Below are positions 8,331-15,887 of a DNA stretch of 34,207 nt, in pieces (position 1 is the stretch's first letter; each line of letters begins with the position of its first letter). The stretch spans positions 1 through 34,207 of the forward strand of contig CADCUI010000045.1 in NCBI GenBank assembly GCA_902805845.1. Reading direction: 5' to 3'. Under the pieces are notes generated by a model, which was not told the DNA's origin, made no database searches, and saw only the letters and a program-made list of their open reading frames with translations. This stretch comes from an uncultured Nocardioidaceae bacterium. GTDB lineage: Bacteria; Actinomycetota; Actinomycetes; Propionibacteriales; Nocardioidaceae. Both the position numbers and the translations under genes were made by a program.

Positions 8331-9407
8331 ATGGACGTGCGACGAAGTGCAGTCGGGACGACGAGCCGGGTCAGACACGGCACCGGCAATGTCGTGAAAG
8401 GCATGAAGGCCGTGACCGCTGTGGCCATGGTGTTGCTGGTGACCGTGCTGAGCGGGTGCAGCGGCGGGGGCGACGGCGGGGGCGACGGGGAATCCGCTGC
8501 CGGCGGAGGCGACGCGATGGTCGCCGACGACGGGTCCACCGCCGAGCGGGGCACCGCGACGGGCCTCACCACGGGAGCGCTCGACGCCACCGACGTGCCG
8601 GCGCGGTCGGTCATCAAGACGGGTCGGGTCTCCCTGGAGAGCAGGGACCTGGGCCCGGTGCGCGACGAGATCGACCGGCTGCTGGGCCGGTACGGCGGCT
8701 ACGTCGACAACGAGGAGACGCTCAACGACTCCGGGGGAAGGGTCAGCAGCTCCACTCTCCAGCTGCGGGTGCCGTCCACGGACTTCGACGCCGTCCTCAC
8801 CGGCTTGAAGGACGTCGCCACCGTCGCCGACGTACAGCAGTCGGCCGAGGACGTCACCACTGAGGTGATCGACGTCGACGCCCGCGTCCGCACCGCCGAG
8901 GTGAGCCTGCAGCGGCTGCGGAAGTTCCTCGGCCGGGCCGGCGCGGTCGACGTCGTGATCCGGCTCGAGTCGGAGATCGCCGAACGCGAGGCGGAGCTGG
9001 CCTCGCTGCGGGCGCAGCAGCGGTTCCTGGAGAACCAGACCTCGCTGGCGACGATCACCGTGCACATGACGCGCACCGACAACCCCCGGGAGGACGACCC
9101 GCTGGCCGACGCCGGCTTCCTCACCGGGCTCCGCAACGGGTGGCAGGCGTTGGGTGACGTGGCGGTGGTCGCCGCGACCGTGACGGGTGCGGCGCTGCCG
9201 TTCGCGCTGGTGGCCGGGGCCCTGCTGGTGCCGCTGGCGCTGTGGCTGCGGACCCGTCGGCGGCGGGATCCGGGTCGACCGGTCGGGCCGATGGCCGGAC
9301 CGCCCTTGGCCTTCGCCGGGCCTGGCGGGCCTGCCGGGCCCGGCGGCACGGCCGGCTCCTCCGGCGACCCGTCGGGTTCACAGCCGGCTCCCCCGGCCGG
9401 TCCGTGA
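8331..9407 (+). CDS. DUF4349 membrane-anchored lipoprotein
   Basis: 358 residues from ATG 8331, which has a strong AGGAGGAG at 8318-8325. A second ATG at 8404 (M25) would give a shorter signal peptide. A hydrophobic stretch ends in the lipobox L-S-G-C with C43 as the lipidated residue. A Gly/Asp/Glu-rich linker follows, then the DUF4349 domain (about 85-280) starting V-I-K-T-G-R-V-S-L-E and containing a coiled-coil-like helix (about 185-235) with A-E-R-E-A-E-L-A-S-L-R. One transmembrane helix (about 282-308) is followed by R-T-R-R-R-R and a Gly/Pro-rich tail. Family function is unknown; it is an envelope protein common in Actinobacteria and Firmicutes. It separates hemG from hemE on the opposite strand, and a functional link to haem synthesis is not shown. 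Confidence 0.87.
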   Translation: MDVRRSAVGTTSRVRHGTGNVVKGMKAVTAVAMVLLVTVLSGCSGGGDGGGDGESAAGGGDAMVADDGSTAERGTATGLTTGALDATDVPARSVIKTGRVSLESRDLGPVRDEIDRLLGRYGGYVDNEETLNDSGGRVSSSTLQLRVPSTDFDAVLTGLKDVATVADVQQSAEDVTTEVIDVDARVRTAEVSLQRLRKFLGRAGAVDVVIRLESEIAEREAELASLRAQQRFLENQTSLATITVHMTRTDNPREDDPLADAGFLTGLRNGWQALGDVAVVAATVTGAALPFALVAGALLVPLALWLRTRRRRDPGRPVGPMAGPPLAFAGPGGPAGPGGTAGSSGDPSGSQPAPPAGP

Positions 9408-9451
9408 GCCGTCGTCGTCGGGTCGGCGGCGTTCCGCCTCCGGACGGCGGC

Positions 9452-10492
9452 TCAGACCGCCGAGTGCTCGTGGACGAAGTCGGTCAGCCGGGCCAGCTGG
9501 TCGGGGTCGGTCGAGGGCAGCACCCCGTGCCCGAGGTTGAAGATGTGACCCGGCGCCGTACGCCCGTCCTCCAGCACCTCCGCCGCCCGGGCGAGCATCA
9601 CCTCGGTCGGCGCGAACACCAGCGTCGGGTCGAGGTTGCCCTGGACGGCGCGGCCGCCGGCACGGCGTACCCCCTCGGCCAGCGGCACCCTCCAGTCGAC
9701 GCCGACGACGTCTGCGCCGGCCTGTCCCATGAGGCCGAGCAGCTCCCCGGTCCCGACGCCGAAGTGGATCCTCGGCACTCCCAGCCGCCCGGCCGCCGAC
9801 AACACCCGCGCGGAGTGCGGCATGACGTGCTCTCGGTAGTCGCGCGGGGCGGTCGCCCCCGCCCAGGAGTCGAAGAGCTGGACCGCCGAGGCACCCGCGT
9901 CGACCTGCACCTCCAGGTACGCCGCGGCGATGGCGCCGATCTTGCGCAGCAGCGCGTCCCACACCTCCGGCGCGCCGTACATCATCGCCTTGGTGCGCGC
10001 GTGCTCCTTCGACGGGCCGCCCTCGACGAGGTACGACGCCACCGTGAACGGCGCGCCGGCGAACCCGATCAGCGGGATGCCGCCGAGCTCGGCCACCAGC
10101 AGTCGGACCGCCTCGGTGATGAAGGGGACGTGCTCGGGGGTCAGGTCGGGGATCGCCTCGACGTCGGCCAGCGTCTCCACCGGTGAGGCCACGACCGGGC
10201 CGACGCCGGGCTTGATGTCGAGGTCCACGCCCACCGCCTTGAGCGGCAGCACGATGTCGGAGAAGAAGATGGCCGCGTCGACGCCGTACCGGCGCACGGG
10301 CTGCAGCGTGATCTCGGTGATGAGCTCGGGGCGCATGCAGGACTCGAGCATCCCCACGCCCTCGCGGACCTTCCGGTACTCCGGGAGCGACCGCCCGGCC
10401 TGGCGCATGAACCAGACCGGGGTGTGCGGCACCGGCTCCCCGCGCGCCGCCTTGAGCAGGGGCGCGTCGGTCAGGGCAGGCGCGGTCGTCAC
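9452..10492 (-). CDS. hemE: Uroporphyrinogen decarboxylase
   Basis: 346 residues. It removes four carboxyl groups from uroporphyrinogen III to give coproporphyrinogen III, the substrate of HemG. The signature [15 protein letters not shown] is near residues 25-39. [15 protein letters not shown] and G-N-L-D-P occur in order, and the C-terminal F-N-L-G-H-G-V-L-P segment is intact. GTG 10492 is chosen over longer in-frame options up to 10645. It matches the usual length, and both GGGAGGA eight bases upstream and GAGGAT six bases upstream fit initiation there, by leader or leaderless. The longer frame would run through the repeat array at 10516-10581. Confidence 0.95.
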   Translation of the reverse strand: MTTAPALTDAPLLKAARGEPVPHTPVWFMRQAGRSLPEYRKVREGVGMLESCMRPELITEITLQPVRRYGVDAAIFFSDIVLPLKAVGVDLDIKPGVGPVVASPVETLADVEAIPDLTPEHVPFITEAVRLLVAELGGIPLIGFAGAPFTVASYLVEGGPSKEHARTKAMMYGAPEVWDALLRKIGAIAAAYLEVQVDAGASAVQLFDSWAGATAPRDYREHVMPHSARVLSAAGRLGVPRIHFGVGTGELLGLMGQAGADVVGVDWRVPLAEGVRRAGGRAVQGNLDPTLVFAPTEVMLARAAEVLEDGRTAPGHIFNLGHGVLPSTDPDQLARLTDFVHEHSAV

Positions 10493-10515
10493 GCGGCCAT
10501 CCTCCCAGACGTCCC

Positions 10516-10581
10516 GGGCGGGTCGGCCGGACATGGGGGGCGGGTCGGGCAGACACGGAGGGCGGGTCGGCAGGGGGGTTG
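10516..10581. repeat. Three tandem 22-bp repeats between hemE and the DUF3000 gene
   Basis: The 11-mer GGGCGGGTCGG occurs at 10516, 10538 and 10560, exactly 22 bp apart, with degenerate second halves. It lies 24 to 89 bp upstream of the hemE start, reaching the expected -35 region. Two-turn phasing of a conserved core fits an operator for a protein binding one DNA face. Confidence 0.8.
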
Positions 10582-10618
10582 ACCTGCGTGTCGGCCGCCG
10601 GGCGCAGGTGCCCGCGCC

Positions 10619-10624
10619 TACGCT
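10619..10624 (+). promoter_or_regulatory. -10 box for the DUF3000-rnd operon, probable leaderless mRNA
   Basis: TACGCT is followed by six bases (GACGGC) and the ATG at 10631. No Shine-Dalgarno sequence is present. Confidence 0.6.
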
Positions 10625-10630
10625 GACGGC

Positions 10631-11230
10631 ATGGCCACACGCCACTCACCCCGTGTGGACTCGTCCGCAACCCCCGCCGAGTTCCGGGAAGCCGTCGCGC
10701 AGATGCGCGCTGCCCGGTTGCGTCCGGAGGTGCTGTGCGAGCAGATGCCCGCGCCGCAGCGCATCGCTCCGTTCGCGTCCGCCCTCTCCGCGGACGTCAC
10801 GGTCGACGGCGAGGACCTCGGCACCGGCCGGATCGTGCTGCTGCACGACCCCGCGGGCAACGACACCTGGAACGGCACCTTCCGCTGCGTTGCCTACGCG
10901 CGGGCCGAGGTGCCTCCGGAGCTGGCGGCCGACCCGTTCCTGGCCGAGGTCGCCTGGACGTGGCTGGTGGAGGCCCTCGAGGCCCACGACGCGGCCTACC
11001 TCGCGCCGTCGGGCACCGTGACCAAGGTGGCCTCGGAGAGCTTCGGCGGCATGGCGGACGAGGGCGGCACCGCCCAGCTCGAGATCCGGGCCTCGTGGAC
11101 CCCGGACGGCGACATCGGGTCCCACGTCGAGGCCTGGGGCGAGCTGCTGTGCACCGCCGTCGGTCTCGCCCCTGTCCCTGACGGTGTCATCGCGCTGCCG
11201 AGCCGTCGCGGCCAGCGCGGCGACCGATGA
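10631..11230 (+). CDS. DUF3000 family protein
   Basis: 199 residues. Recognised as the actinobacterial DUF3000 family by its conserved context and sequence. It opens with a helix ([11 protein letters not shown]), then has [17 protein letters not shown] at about 74-90, a W-T-W-L-V-E-A-L segment near 115 and S-H-V-E-A-W-G-E-L near 165. No catalytic motif or membrane segment is visible, so it is predicted cytoplasmic with unknown function. The stop codon overlaps the rnd start as ATGA, and this DUF3000-RNase D pairing is common in Actinobacteria, which suggests a role in RNA metabolism (inference). Initiation looks leaderless. Confidence 0.88.
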   Translation: MATRHSPRVDSSATPAEFREAVAQMRAARLRPEVLCEQMPAPQRIAPFASALSADVTVDGEDLGTGRIVLLHDPAGNDTWNGTFRCVAYARAEVPPELAADPFLAEVAWTWLVEALEAHDAAYLAPSGTVTKVASESFGGMADEGGTAQLEIRASWTPDGDIGSHVEAWGELLCTAVGLAPVPDGVIALPSRRGQRGDR

Positions 11231-12636
11231 GCGACGCCGTCGCCGACGTCCCCGAGCCCGGAGACCCCGGCGACGGCGCTGACGGGGACGGCACCGCGGC
11301 GCCGGCCGTCCCGCTGCTCGAGCTGCGAGACGGCCTCCCGGAGATCGTCATCACCCCGGAGCAGCTGAAGCGCACCGCCGACCGGCTCGCAGCCGGCTCC
11401 GGGCCGGTGGCCGTGGACGCCGAGCGCGCGTCGGGGTACCGCTACTCGGCACGCGCGTACCTCGTCCAGCTCCGCCGCGAGGGCGCCGGCACGTCGCTGG
11501 TGGACCCCATCGCCTTCGACGACCTGACGCCGTTGGCCGACGCGGTCAACGACACCGAGTGGATCCTGCACGCCGCCTCCCAGGACCTGCCCTGCCTGCT
11601 GGAGATCGGCCTGAGGCCGGCGAGCCTGTTCGACACCGAGCTGGCCGGGCGGCTGCTGGGCTACCCCCGGGTGGGGCTGGCCACGCTCGTCGAGGAGGTG
11701 CTGGGCCGTCGGCTCCGCAAGGAGCACTCCGCGGTGGACTGGTCGACCCGGCCTCTTCCGGGACCATGGCTGGAGTACGCCGCCCTCGACGTCGAGCCGC
11801 TCATCGAGCTGCACGCCGCGCTGCACCAGGAGCTCGTGGACACGGGCAAGCTGGAGTGGGCGCAGCAGGAGTTCGCCTACCTGGAGCGGCAGGTGCCCGC
11901 GGAGCCCCGCTCGGAGCCCTGGCGCCGCACCTCGGGGCTGCACCGGCTCCGCGGACGGCGCTCGCTGGCGGCGGTCCGCGCCCTGTGGCACGCCCGCGAC
12001 GACCTGGCACGAGAGCGTGACGTCACCCCGGGCCGGATCATCCCTGACAGCGCCATCGTGGAGGCCGCGACGGCCCTGCCGCGCGACCGCGCGTCGCTGC
12101 TGGCCGTCCGCGGGTTCCACGGCCGCGGCGCCCGCCGCTATGCCGGGACCTGGACGACGGCCCTCCAGGAGGCCCGCGAGCTGCCGGAGGCGGACCTTCC
12201 GCAGCCGACCGCACGGTACGACGGGCCGCCGCCGCCCCGCTCCTGGGCCGAGCGGGACCCGGCCGCGGCGGCACGGCTGTCCCGGGCCAGGGCAGCCCTG
12301 AGCGCGCGGGCCGGCGACCTGCACCTGCCTGTCGAGAACCTGCTCACCCCCGACTTCGTCCGTCGGATCATGTGGCAGCCGCCGGAGGCACCGACCGCGG
12401 AGGCGATGCGGCAGGCGGTGGCCGAGGCGCTCGAGACGCTCGGCGCGCGGCCGTGGCAGGTCGAGCTGACGGTCGACCTCCTCACCGACACGATCACCGC
12501 TCCGGCCCAGGCGTCCCCGGCCGAGCCGAGCCCTGCGTCGGGTCCTGCGCCGAGTCCTGAGTCGGGCGCGGCGGAGAGCACGGACGCCGCCACCCAGACC
12601 CTCGACCCTCCCGCGGAGGAGAGCTCGGCCGGCTGA
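11227..12636 (+). CDS. rnd: Ribonuclease D (DEDDy 3'-5' exoribonuclease with HRDC domain)
   Basis: 469 residues. RNase D trims 3' ends of tRNA precursors and other structured RNAs. The DEDDy residues are visible: D64 and E66 in V-D-A-E, D120 in H-A-A-S-Q-D, and Y184 with D188 in L-E-Y-A-A-L-D. An HRDC helical domain (about 225-300) follows, starting S-G-L-H-R-L-R-G-R-R-S-L-A and including T-P-G-R-I-I-P-D. A second helical region lies near 355-425. The last 45 residues are a low-complexity Pro/Ala/Ser/Glu tail. It is translationally coupled to the DUF3000 gene by ATGA and ends eight bases before the convergent solute-binding gene, with no visible terminator. Confidence 0.93.
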   Translation: MSDAVADVPEPGDPGDGADGDGTAAPAVPLLELRDGLPEIVITPEQLKRTADRLAAGSGPVAVDAERASGYRYSARAYLVQLRREGAGTSLVDPIAFDDLTPLADAVNDTEWILHAASQDLPCLLEIGLRPASLFDTELAGRLLGYPRVGLATLVEEVLGRRLRKEHSAVDWSTRPLPGPWLEYAALDVEPLIELHAALHQELVDTGKLEWAQQEFAYLERQVPAEPRSEPWRRTSGLHRLRGRRSLAAVRALWHARDDLARERDVTPGRIIPDSAIVEAATALPRDRASLLAVRGFHGRGARRYAGTWTTALQEARELPEADLPQPTARYDGPPPPRSWAERDPAAAARLSRARAALSARAGDLHLPVENLLTPDFVRRIMWQPPEAPTAEAMRQAVAEALETLGARPWQVELTVDLLTDTITAPAQASPAEPSPASGPAPSPESGAAESTDAATQTLDPPAEESSAG

Positions 12637-12644
12637 GGTGGTGC

Positions 12645-14039
12645 TCAGCCCTCGGACGTCGCGGCCTGGGCGAAGAGCCTCTCGGACCGACGGTCGAGCC
12701 GGGTCATTCGCTCCTGCAGCAGCGTCAGGAGGTCCGCCGGCGGCTCGTCCAGCAGCCGCCGGAGGACCCGGTCGGCGATCGCGCTGACCTCCGGCCAGGC
12801 GGCCGAGTAGGGCATCGGGTCCGTCCGCCGCAGGGACACGGCGTACATCTCGGCGCTGCGTGGCTGCTCGTCACGCTGCAGGAAGCTGTCCTGGTGGATC
12901 GCCGCCAGGAGGCTCGGCACCATCACGCCGGAGCGGGCGGCGATGCCGGCGCCCCGGGACCCGACGGCGAAGGCCACGAAGTCGGCGGCGGCGTCGACCG
13001 CGTCGCTGGCCGAGTCGATGCAGAAGCCGTTCGTCTCCGCCACCACGCGGGCCCGGCCGAACGAGGGCAGCGGCCAGACGTCGAAGCGCAGCCCCTCCGC
13101 GGCGCGGAGCCGCGCGACGTCGGCGCGGGTGCCGATGAACATCCCGAGCTCGCCGGAGGCGAAGCGAGCGACGGCGTCGCGGCGACGCAGCTCCTCGGCG
13201 GTCGGGGACAGCGACGGGTCGCCCGCGACCGACAGCACCGACGCCAGCGCTGCGACCGCGTCGTCGGAGGCCAGCGTGAGGCTCGTCGGCTCCAGCACGT
13301 CGTCGACGGCCTCGGAGCCCGCCGAGCGGACGAAGGCGGTGAGCGTGTCGAGATCGACCGGCACGGCCGCGCCCTTGACGGGACCGAGAAGGTCGCTGCT
13401 CGCCGCGATCCGGGCCGCGGCCAGGAAGTCCAGCCATCCCCACGTCGGCTGGCGCACCGTCGGGAGCCCCACGTCGCCGTCCCGGATCGACCGCCGCGGC
13501 ACCAGTCGGGTGTTGACGTAGACCACGATCGGCGACATCTCCGCCGGCATGCACTGCAGCCGGTTCAGGGCGCTGAAGGTCTCCAGCCCAGAGCGCTGGT
13601 ACTCGTCGCCGAACGGGAGCCCGCGGTCCTCCAGCATCGTGTCCACCGGTTGCAGCCGTCCGGTGGCCACCAGATCGGGAAGGGCGAACTGGTCGGCGAG
13701 GAAGACGTCGGGGCCCTCCCCGGTCGGCAGCTCGGCCACCGCCGCCGCCGCGGCCGTGGTGGCGTCCGGGAACGTCTGCAGCTCCAGGGAGACTCCCGGG
13801 CGCTGGCGGGTGAAGGCGCGGGCGATCCTCTGGTAGGCCCGCAGCTTCGGGGCTTCGCCGTAGACGGCCACCTCCAGCTCCACCGGCTCCGGGGACGCCG
13901 AGGGGATGGGTGAGGTCGTCGCCGAACCCGTCGCGGACGGGGTGGTCGGCGCGGCCGGGCCCGGGTCGTCTGACGTGCACCCCGCGGTCACCCCCAGCAC
14001 CGCAGCGGTCACGGCGGCGACGAGCATCCGCAACGCCAC
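12645..14039 (-). CDS. Extracellular solute-binding lipoprotein (ABC sugar-type family 1), orphan
   Basis: 464 residues from GTG 14039, preceded by GGGGAGG at short spacing; ATG 14027 is an alternative. A short signal peptide ends in lipobox V-T-A-G-C with C21, then a Thr/Ser/Pro linker. The body is a type-I extracellular binding protein: V-E-L-E-V-A-V-Y-G near 58, A-Y-Q-R-I-A-R-A-F-T-R-Q-R-P-G-V as in sugar-binding proteins, G-P-D-V-F-L-A-D and the hinge-like P-I-V-V-Y-V-N-T-R-L. Family members capture oligosaccharides and pass them to an ABC permease. No permease or ATPase gene is in the window, so the transporter partner is elsewhere or the protein has another role. A longer open frame runs upstream to 15002 but has no signal peptide or homology and crosses two other genes. 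Confidence 0.85.
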   Translation of the reverse strand: MALRMLVAAVTAAVLGVTAGCTSDDPGPAAPTTPSATGSATTSPIPSASPEPVELEVAVYGEAPKLRAYQRIARAFTRQRPGVSLELQTFPDATTAAAAAVAELPTGEGPDVFLADQFALPDLVATGRLQPVDTMLEDRGLPFGDEYQRSGLETFSALNRLQCMPAEMSPIVVYVNTRLVPRRSIRDGDVGLPTVRQPTWGWLDFLAAARIAASSDLLGPVKGAAVPVDLDTLTAFVRSAGSEAVDDVLEPTSLTLASDDAVAALASVLSVAGDPSLSPTAEELRRRDAVARFASGELGMFIGTRADVARLRAAEGLRFDVWPLPSFGRARVVAETNGFCIDSASDAVDAAADFVAFAVGSRGAGIAARSGVMVPSLLAAIHQDSFLQRDEQPRSAEMYAVSLRRTDPMPYSAAWPEVSAIADRVLRRLLDEPPADLLTLLQERMTRLDRRSERLFAQAATSEG

Positions 14040-14047
14040 CGCACCTC

Positions 14048-14109
14048 CCCGCCGTACCGATTTCGCCGTGCCGATCCCGCCGTACCGAGGCAGCACCCGC
14101 CGTGCGGAT
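14048..14109. repeat. 14-bp repeat array upstream of the solute-binding gene
   Basis: Three contiguous units at 14048, 14062 and 14076 (CCCGCCGTACCGAT, TTCGCCGTGCCGAT, CCCGCCGTACCGAG) and a fourth, CCCGCCGTGCGGAT, at 14096 after a six-base gap. They span -9 to -70 relative to the solute-binding start and lie in the divergent region shared with the gene at 14148. Candidate operator sites. Confidence 0.75.
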
Positions 14110-14135
14110 CGCCGAAGCTTCACCGTATCGACTCG

Positions 14136-14141
14136 TACGCT
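14136..14141 (+). promoter_or_regulatory. -10 box for the gene at 14148, probable leaderless mRNA
   Basis: TACGCT followed by GTGACG and the ATG at 14148. The six-base spacing decides for ATG 14148 over the GTG at 14142. Confidence 0.55.
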
Positions 14142-14147
14142 GTGACG

Positions 14148-14771
14148 ATGCACGAGCCCGAGTCGCCTCGCCACCACCGGCCGGCCCTCCCTGGGGCCGG
14201 TCACTTCGAGGCGGTCGTCGGCGGCCTCGACCCGGCGGTGCGCAGCGAGGCCGCCGACCGCTGCGCCACGTTGCTGGTGCGGGGTCCGCGCGACCAGTCG
14301 GACACCGCGATCGTCGACCGCATCGTGCACCTCGCCGACGCCGAGGGGCTCGACGAGATCGCCGCGCTGTGGTCGGGCTCCCCCGCCGACTCGCTGGCCG
14401 GCTGCCTCTGGCGGCTCTACCTCCTCCGCGCCTGGGTGTACGCCGATCCCGCCGCTGCGGCCCACGAGTTCGACCTGGGACGACGTCACCTCCCGGTGCA
14501 CGAGGTGGTTGCCGGCGTCACCGAGCCGCCCGGACCCGATGACGTGCGCCGGCTCGCCGACACGGTGCTGAAAGGCGTCCGCGTGGGCGACTTCGCCGAC
14601 ACGCTGTTCCGCGCCGCGGCGTTCGCGAGGGTCGCCGCGGCGGGGCGGGCCCACCGGGAGCACGCGGACACCTCGTCCTACGCCAGCGACCTGTCCGCGG
14701 CCCGGCTCATGACCATGGCCGAGCAGCTGGAGGCCGCCGGCCGCCTGGAGCTGACCGGCCGGCTTGCCTGA
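14148..14771 (+). CDS. Conserved-looking protein of unknown function
   Basis: 207 residues. I do not recognise a named family. The protein is mostly helical in appearance and soluble, with no signal peptide or membrane segment. Visible elements are A-D-R-C-A-T-L-L-V-R-G-P near 38-48, L-W-R-L-Y-L-L-R-A-W-V near 85-95, a D-x-G-R-R-H-L-P-V-H-E-V segment near 110-121 and a C-terminal helix M-T-M-A-E-Q-L-E-A-A. Codon use matches neighbouring genes, so it is clearly coding. It is divergent from the solute-binding gene and convergent with the EEP gene, so nothing suggests an operon partner. GTG 14142 is the alternative start. Confidence 0.8.
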   Translation: MHEPESPRHHRPALPGAGHFEAVVGGLDPAVRSEAADRCATLLVRGPRDQSDTAIVDRIVHLADAEGLDEIAALWSGSPADSLAGCLWRLYLLRAWVYADPAAAAHEFDLGRRHLPVHEVVAGVTEPPGPDDVRRLADTVLKGVRVGDFADTLFRAAAFARVAAAGRAHREHADTSSYASDLSAARLMTMAEQLEAAGRLELTGRLA

Positions 14772-14802
14772 CGGCGGCCGCCGCGACCCGTACACTGGTG
14801 CC

Positions 14803-14884
14803 CGCGCCGGGCCGTGGCAGCCCCGGGTCCCAATTGAAGCCGCTTCGAGCGGCCACGCGCCGTGAGGCGCTCCCGGTCCGGCGC
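14803..14884 (+). ncRNA. Candidate structured RNA or two-way terminator between convergent genes
   Basis: Seen: a promoter-like pair CTGACG (14768-14773), 17-base spacer, TACACT (14791-14796). Then an 11-bp closing stem pairs 14804-14814 with 14874-14884 (one G-U). It encloses two perfect hairpins, 14839-14853 (6 bp, TCG loop) and 14857-14870 (GCGCC-GTGA-GGCGC, a GNRA loop). A junction with two arms and a GNRA loop resembles a folded small RNA. The simpler reading is a termination region for the convergent genes at 14148 and 14887. It matches no RNA class I know, and GC-rich DNA forms chance stems. Confidence 0.35.
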
Positions 14885-14886
14885 AC

Positions 14887-15828
14887 TCACACCAGCTCCA
14901 GCTCCGCCACGACACCGGCGTGGTCCGAGGGCCACCGCCCTTCCGGGGTCTTGTCGCCCGGCTCCGCGCCGATCCGGTGGCTGCTGACCACGTCCAGACC
15001 ACGCACCCACACGTAGTCGATCCGCTCAGTCAGCCGGCTCTCCCGGTTGCCCAGGTCCGCAGCCTGCCCGCAGGTGGCCGCGGATGTCCCCTGCGAGGGG
15101 TGACCTGCGGCGGTCCAGGCGTCGCGAAGGTCCCTCGGCATGCCGACGTCCTCCGGCCCGGCGTTGAAGTCGCCGGCGACCACGAGCCGCCCGGCCTCGC
15201 CCGCGAGCCGGGCGAGGAGCTCGTCGCGCTGGCGCTCGCGAGAGCCCGCCTCGTAGGCCTCGGTGTGGGTGTCGACGAACGTGAACGTTGTGTCGTCTGG
15301 GCCGTCGACGGTGCAGCCGGCCTGGCACCAGCCGCGCTCGATCGTCACCGCGACGGCCTCCAGAGGCAGCCGCAGGGCGCTGCCGAACAGGCCGGCGCGC
15401 GTGGACTCCACGCGCACGCGTGAGCCGCGACGCCGCAGGATCGTGTTGCTGCCCTCGAGCCGGAGACTGACCGTCTCCTCCTCGACCTGCAGGTCGCCGG
15501 TCCCGTGGAAGGTGGGCTGCGAGACCACCACGTCGTACGGCTCGCCGAGCGCCTCGAGCTCCGCGAGCAGCAGCCGCGTGTAGTCCCACATCGGCACCTC
15601 GCCCGCCGACCAGGTGCAGACCTCCTGCAGCGCGACCAGGTCGAGGCGCTCGCGGGCCAGCAGCCGGGCGACGGTGGCGGCGCGTCGGGGAAAGGCGGTG
15701 ACGGCCAGCTGCCGCTGCACCTCGGCACGGTGGGCCGCGAGCTCGGCGGGAGGACGGTGCCCCAGGAGCAGCCCGAGGTCGGCGCCGAGGTAGAGGTTGT
15801 ACGTCGCCACGCGCACCCGCCGGCCCAC
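14887..15828 (-). CDS. Endonuclease/exonuclease/phosphatase-fold hydrolase
   Basis: 313 residues. GTG 15828 is chosen because TACCGT lies exactly six bases upstream, giving a leaderless message, and the EEP fold begins at once with V-A-T-Y-N-L-Y-L-G (metal-site N11). A much longer frame continues upstream but overlaps the divergent PemK-like gene. EEP motifs in order: L-V-A-L-Q-E-V near 65-71, V-V-A-G-D-F-N-A-G near 230 with the D-x-N pair, R-I-D-Y-V-W-V near 280 and the catalytic W-P-S-D-H-A-G-V near the C-terminus. Family members cleave phosphodiesters in DNA, sphingomyelin, phosphoinositides or nucleotides, and the substrate here cannot be told. No signal peptide, so probably cytoplasmic. 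Confidence 0.87.
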   Translation of the reverse strand: MGRRVRVATYNLYLGADLGLLLGHRPPAELAAHRAEVQRQLAVTAFPRRAATVARLLARERLDLVALQEVCTWSAGEVPMWDYTRLLLAELEALGEPYDVVVSQPTFHGTGDLQVEEETVSLRLEGSNTILRRRGSRVRVESTRAGLFGSALRLPLEAVAVTIERGWCQAGCTVDGPDDTTFTFVDTHTEAYEAGSRERQRDELLARLAGEAGRLVVAGDFNAGPEDVGMPRDLRDAWTAAGHPSQGTSAATCGQAADLGNRESRLTERIDYVWVRGLDVVSSHRIGAEPGDKTPEGRWPSDHAGVVAELELV

Positions 15829-15834
15829 GTCGGC

Positions 15835-15881
15835 ACGGTACGCCCCACTGGGCCGTCGGCCGCGGACGGGTTTCGTAGAGT
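15835..15881. promoter_or_regulatory. Divergent -10 boxes for the EEP and PemK-like genes
   Basis: On the minus strand TACCGT (15835-15840) ends six bases before GTG 15828. On the plus strand TAGAGT (15876-15881) ends six bases before ATG 15888. Both genes appear leaderless and share a 59-bp divergent region. Confidence 0.6.
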
Positions 15882-15887
15882 GCCCGG

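Noticed and set aside
10579-10584. TTGACC as -35 of the DUF3000 promoter
   Set aside because: It is 34 bases before the TACGCT box, twice the workable spacing, and no -10 lies 17 bases after it.
14804-14884. tRNA (including tRNA-Sec) in the structured gap
   Set aside because: Stem length and loops do not fit: the TTCGA-containing hairpin has no seven-base T loop, and neither strand has a proper acceptor stem with anticodon arm.
14040-15002. N-terminal extension of the solute-binding protein frame
   Set aside because: It would run antisense through the 14148 gene, and the lipoprotein signal peptide starts at 14039.
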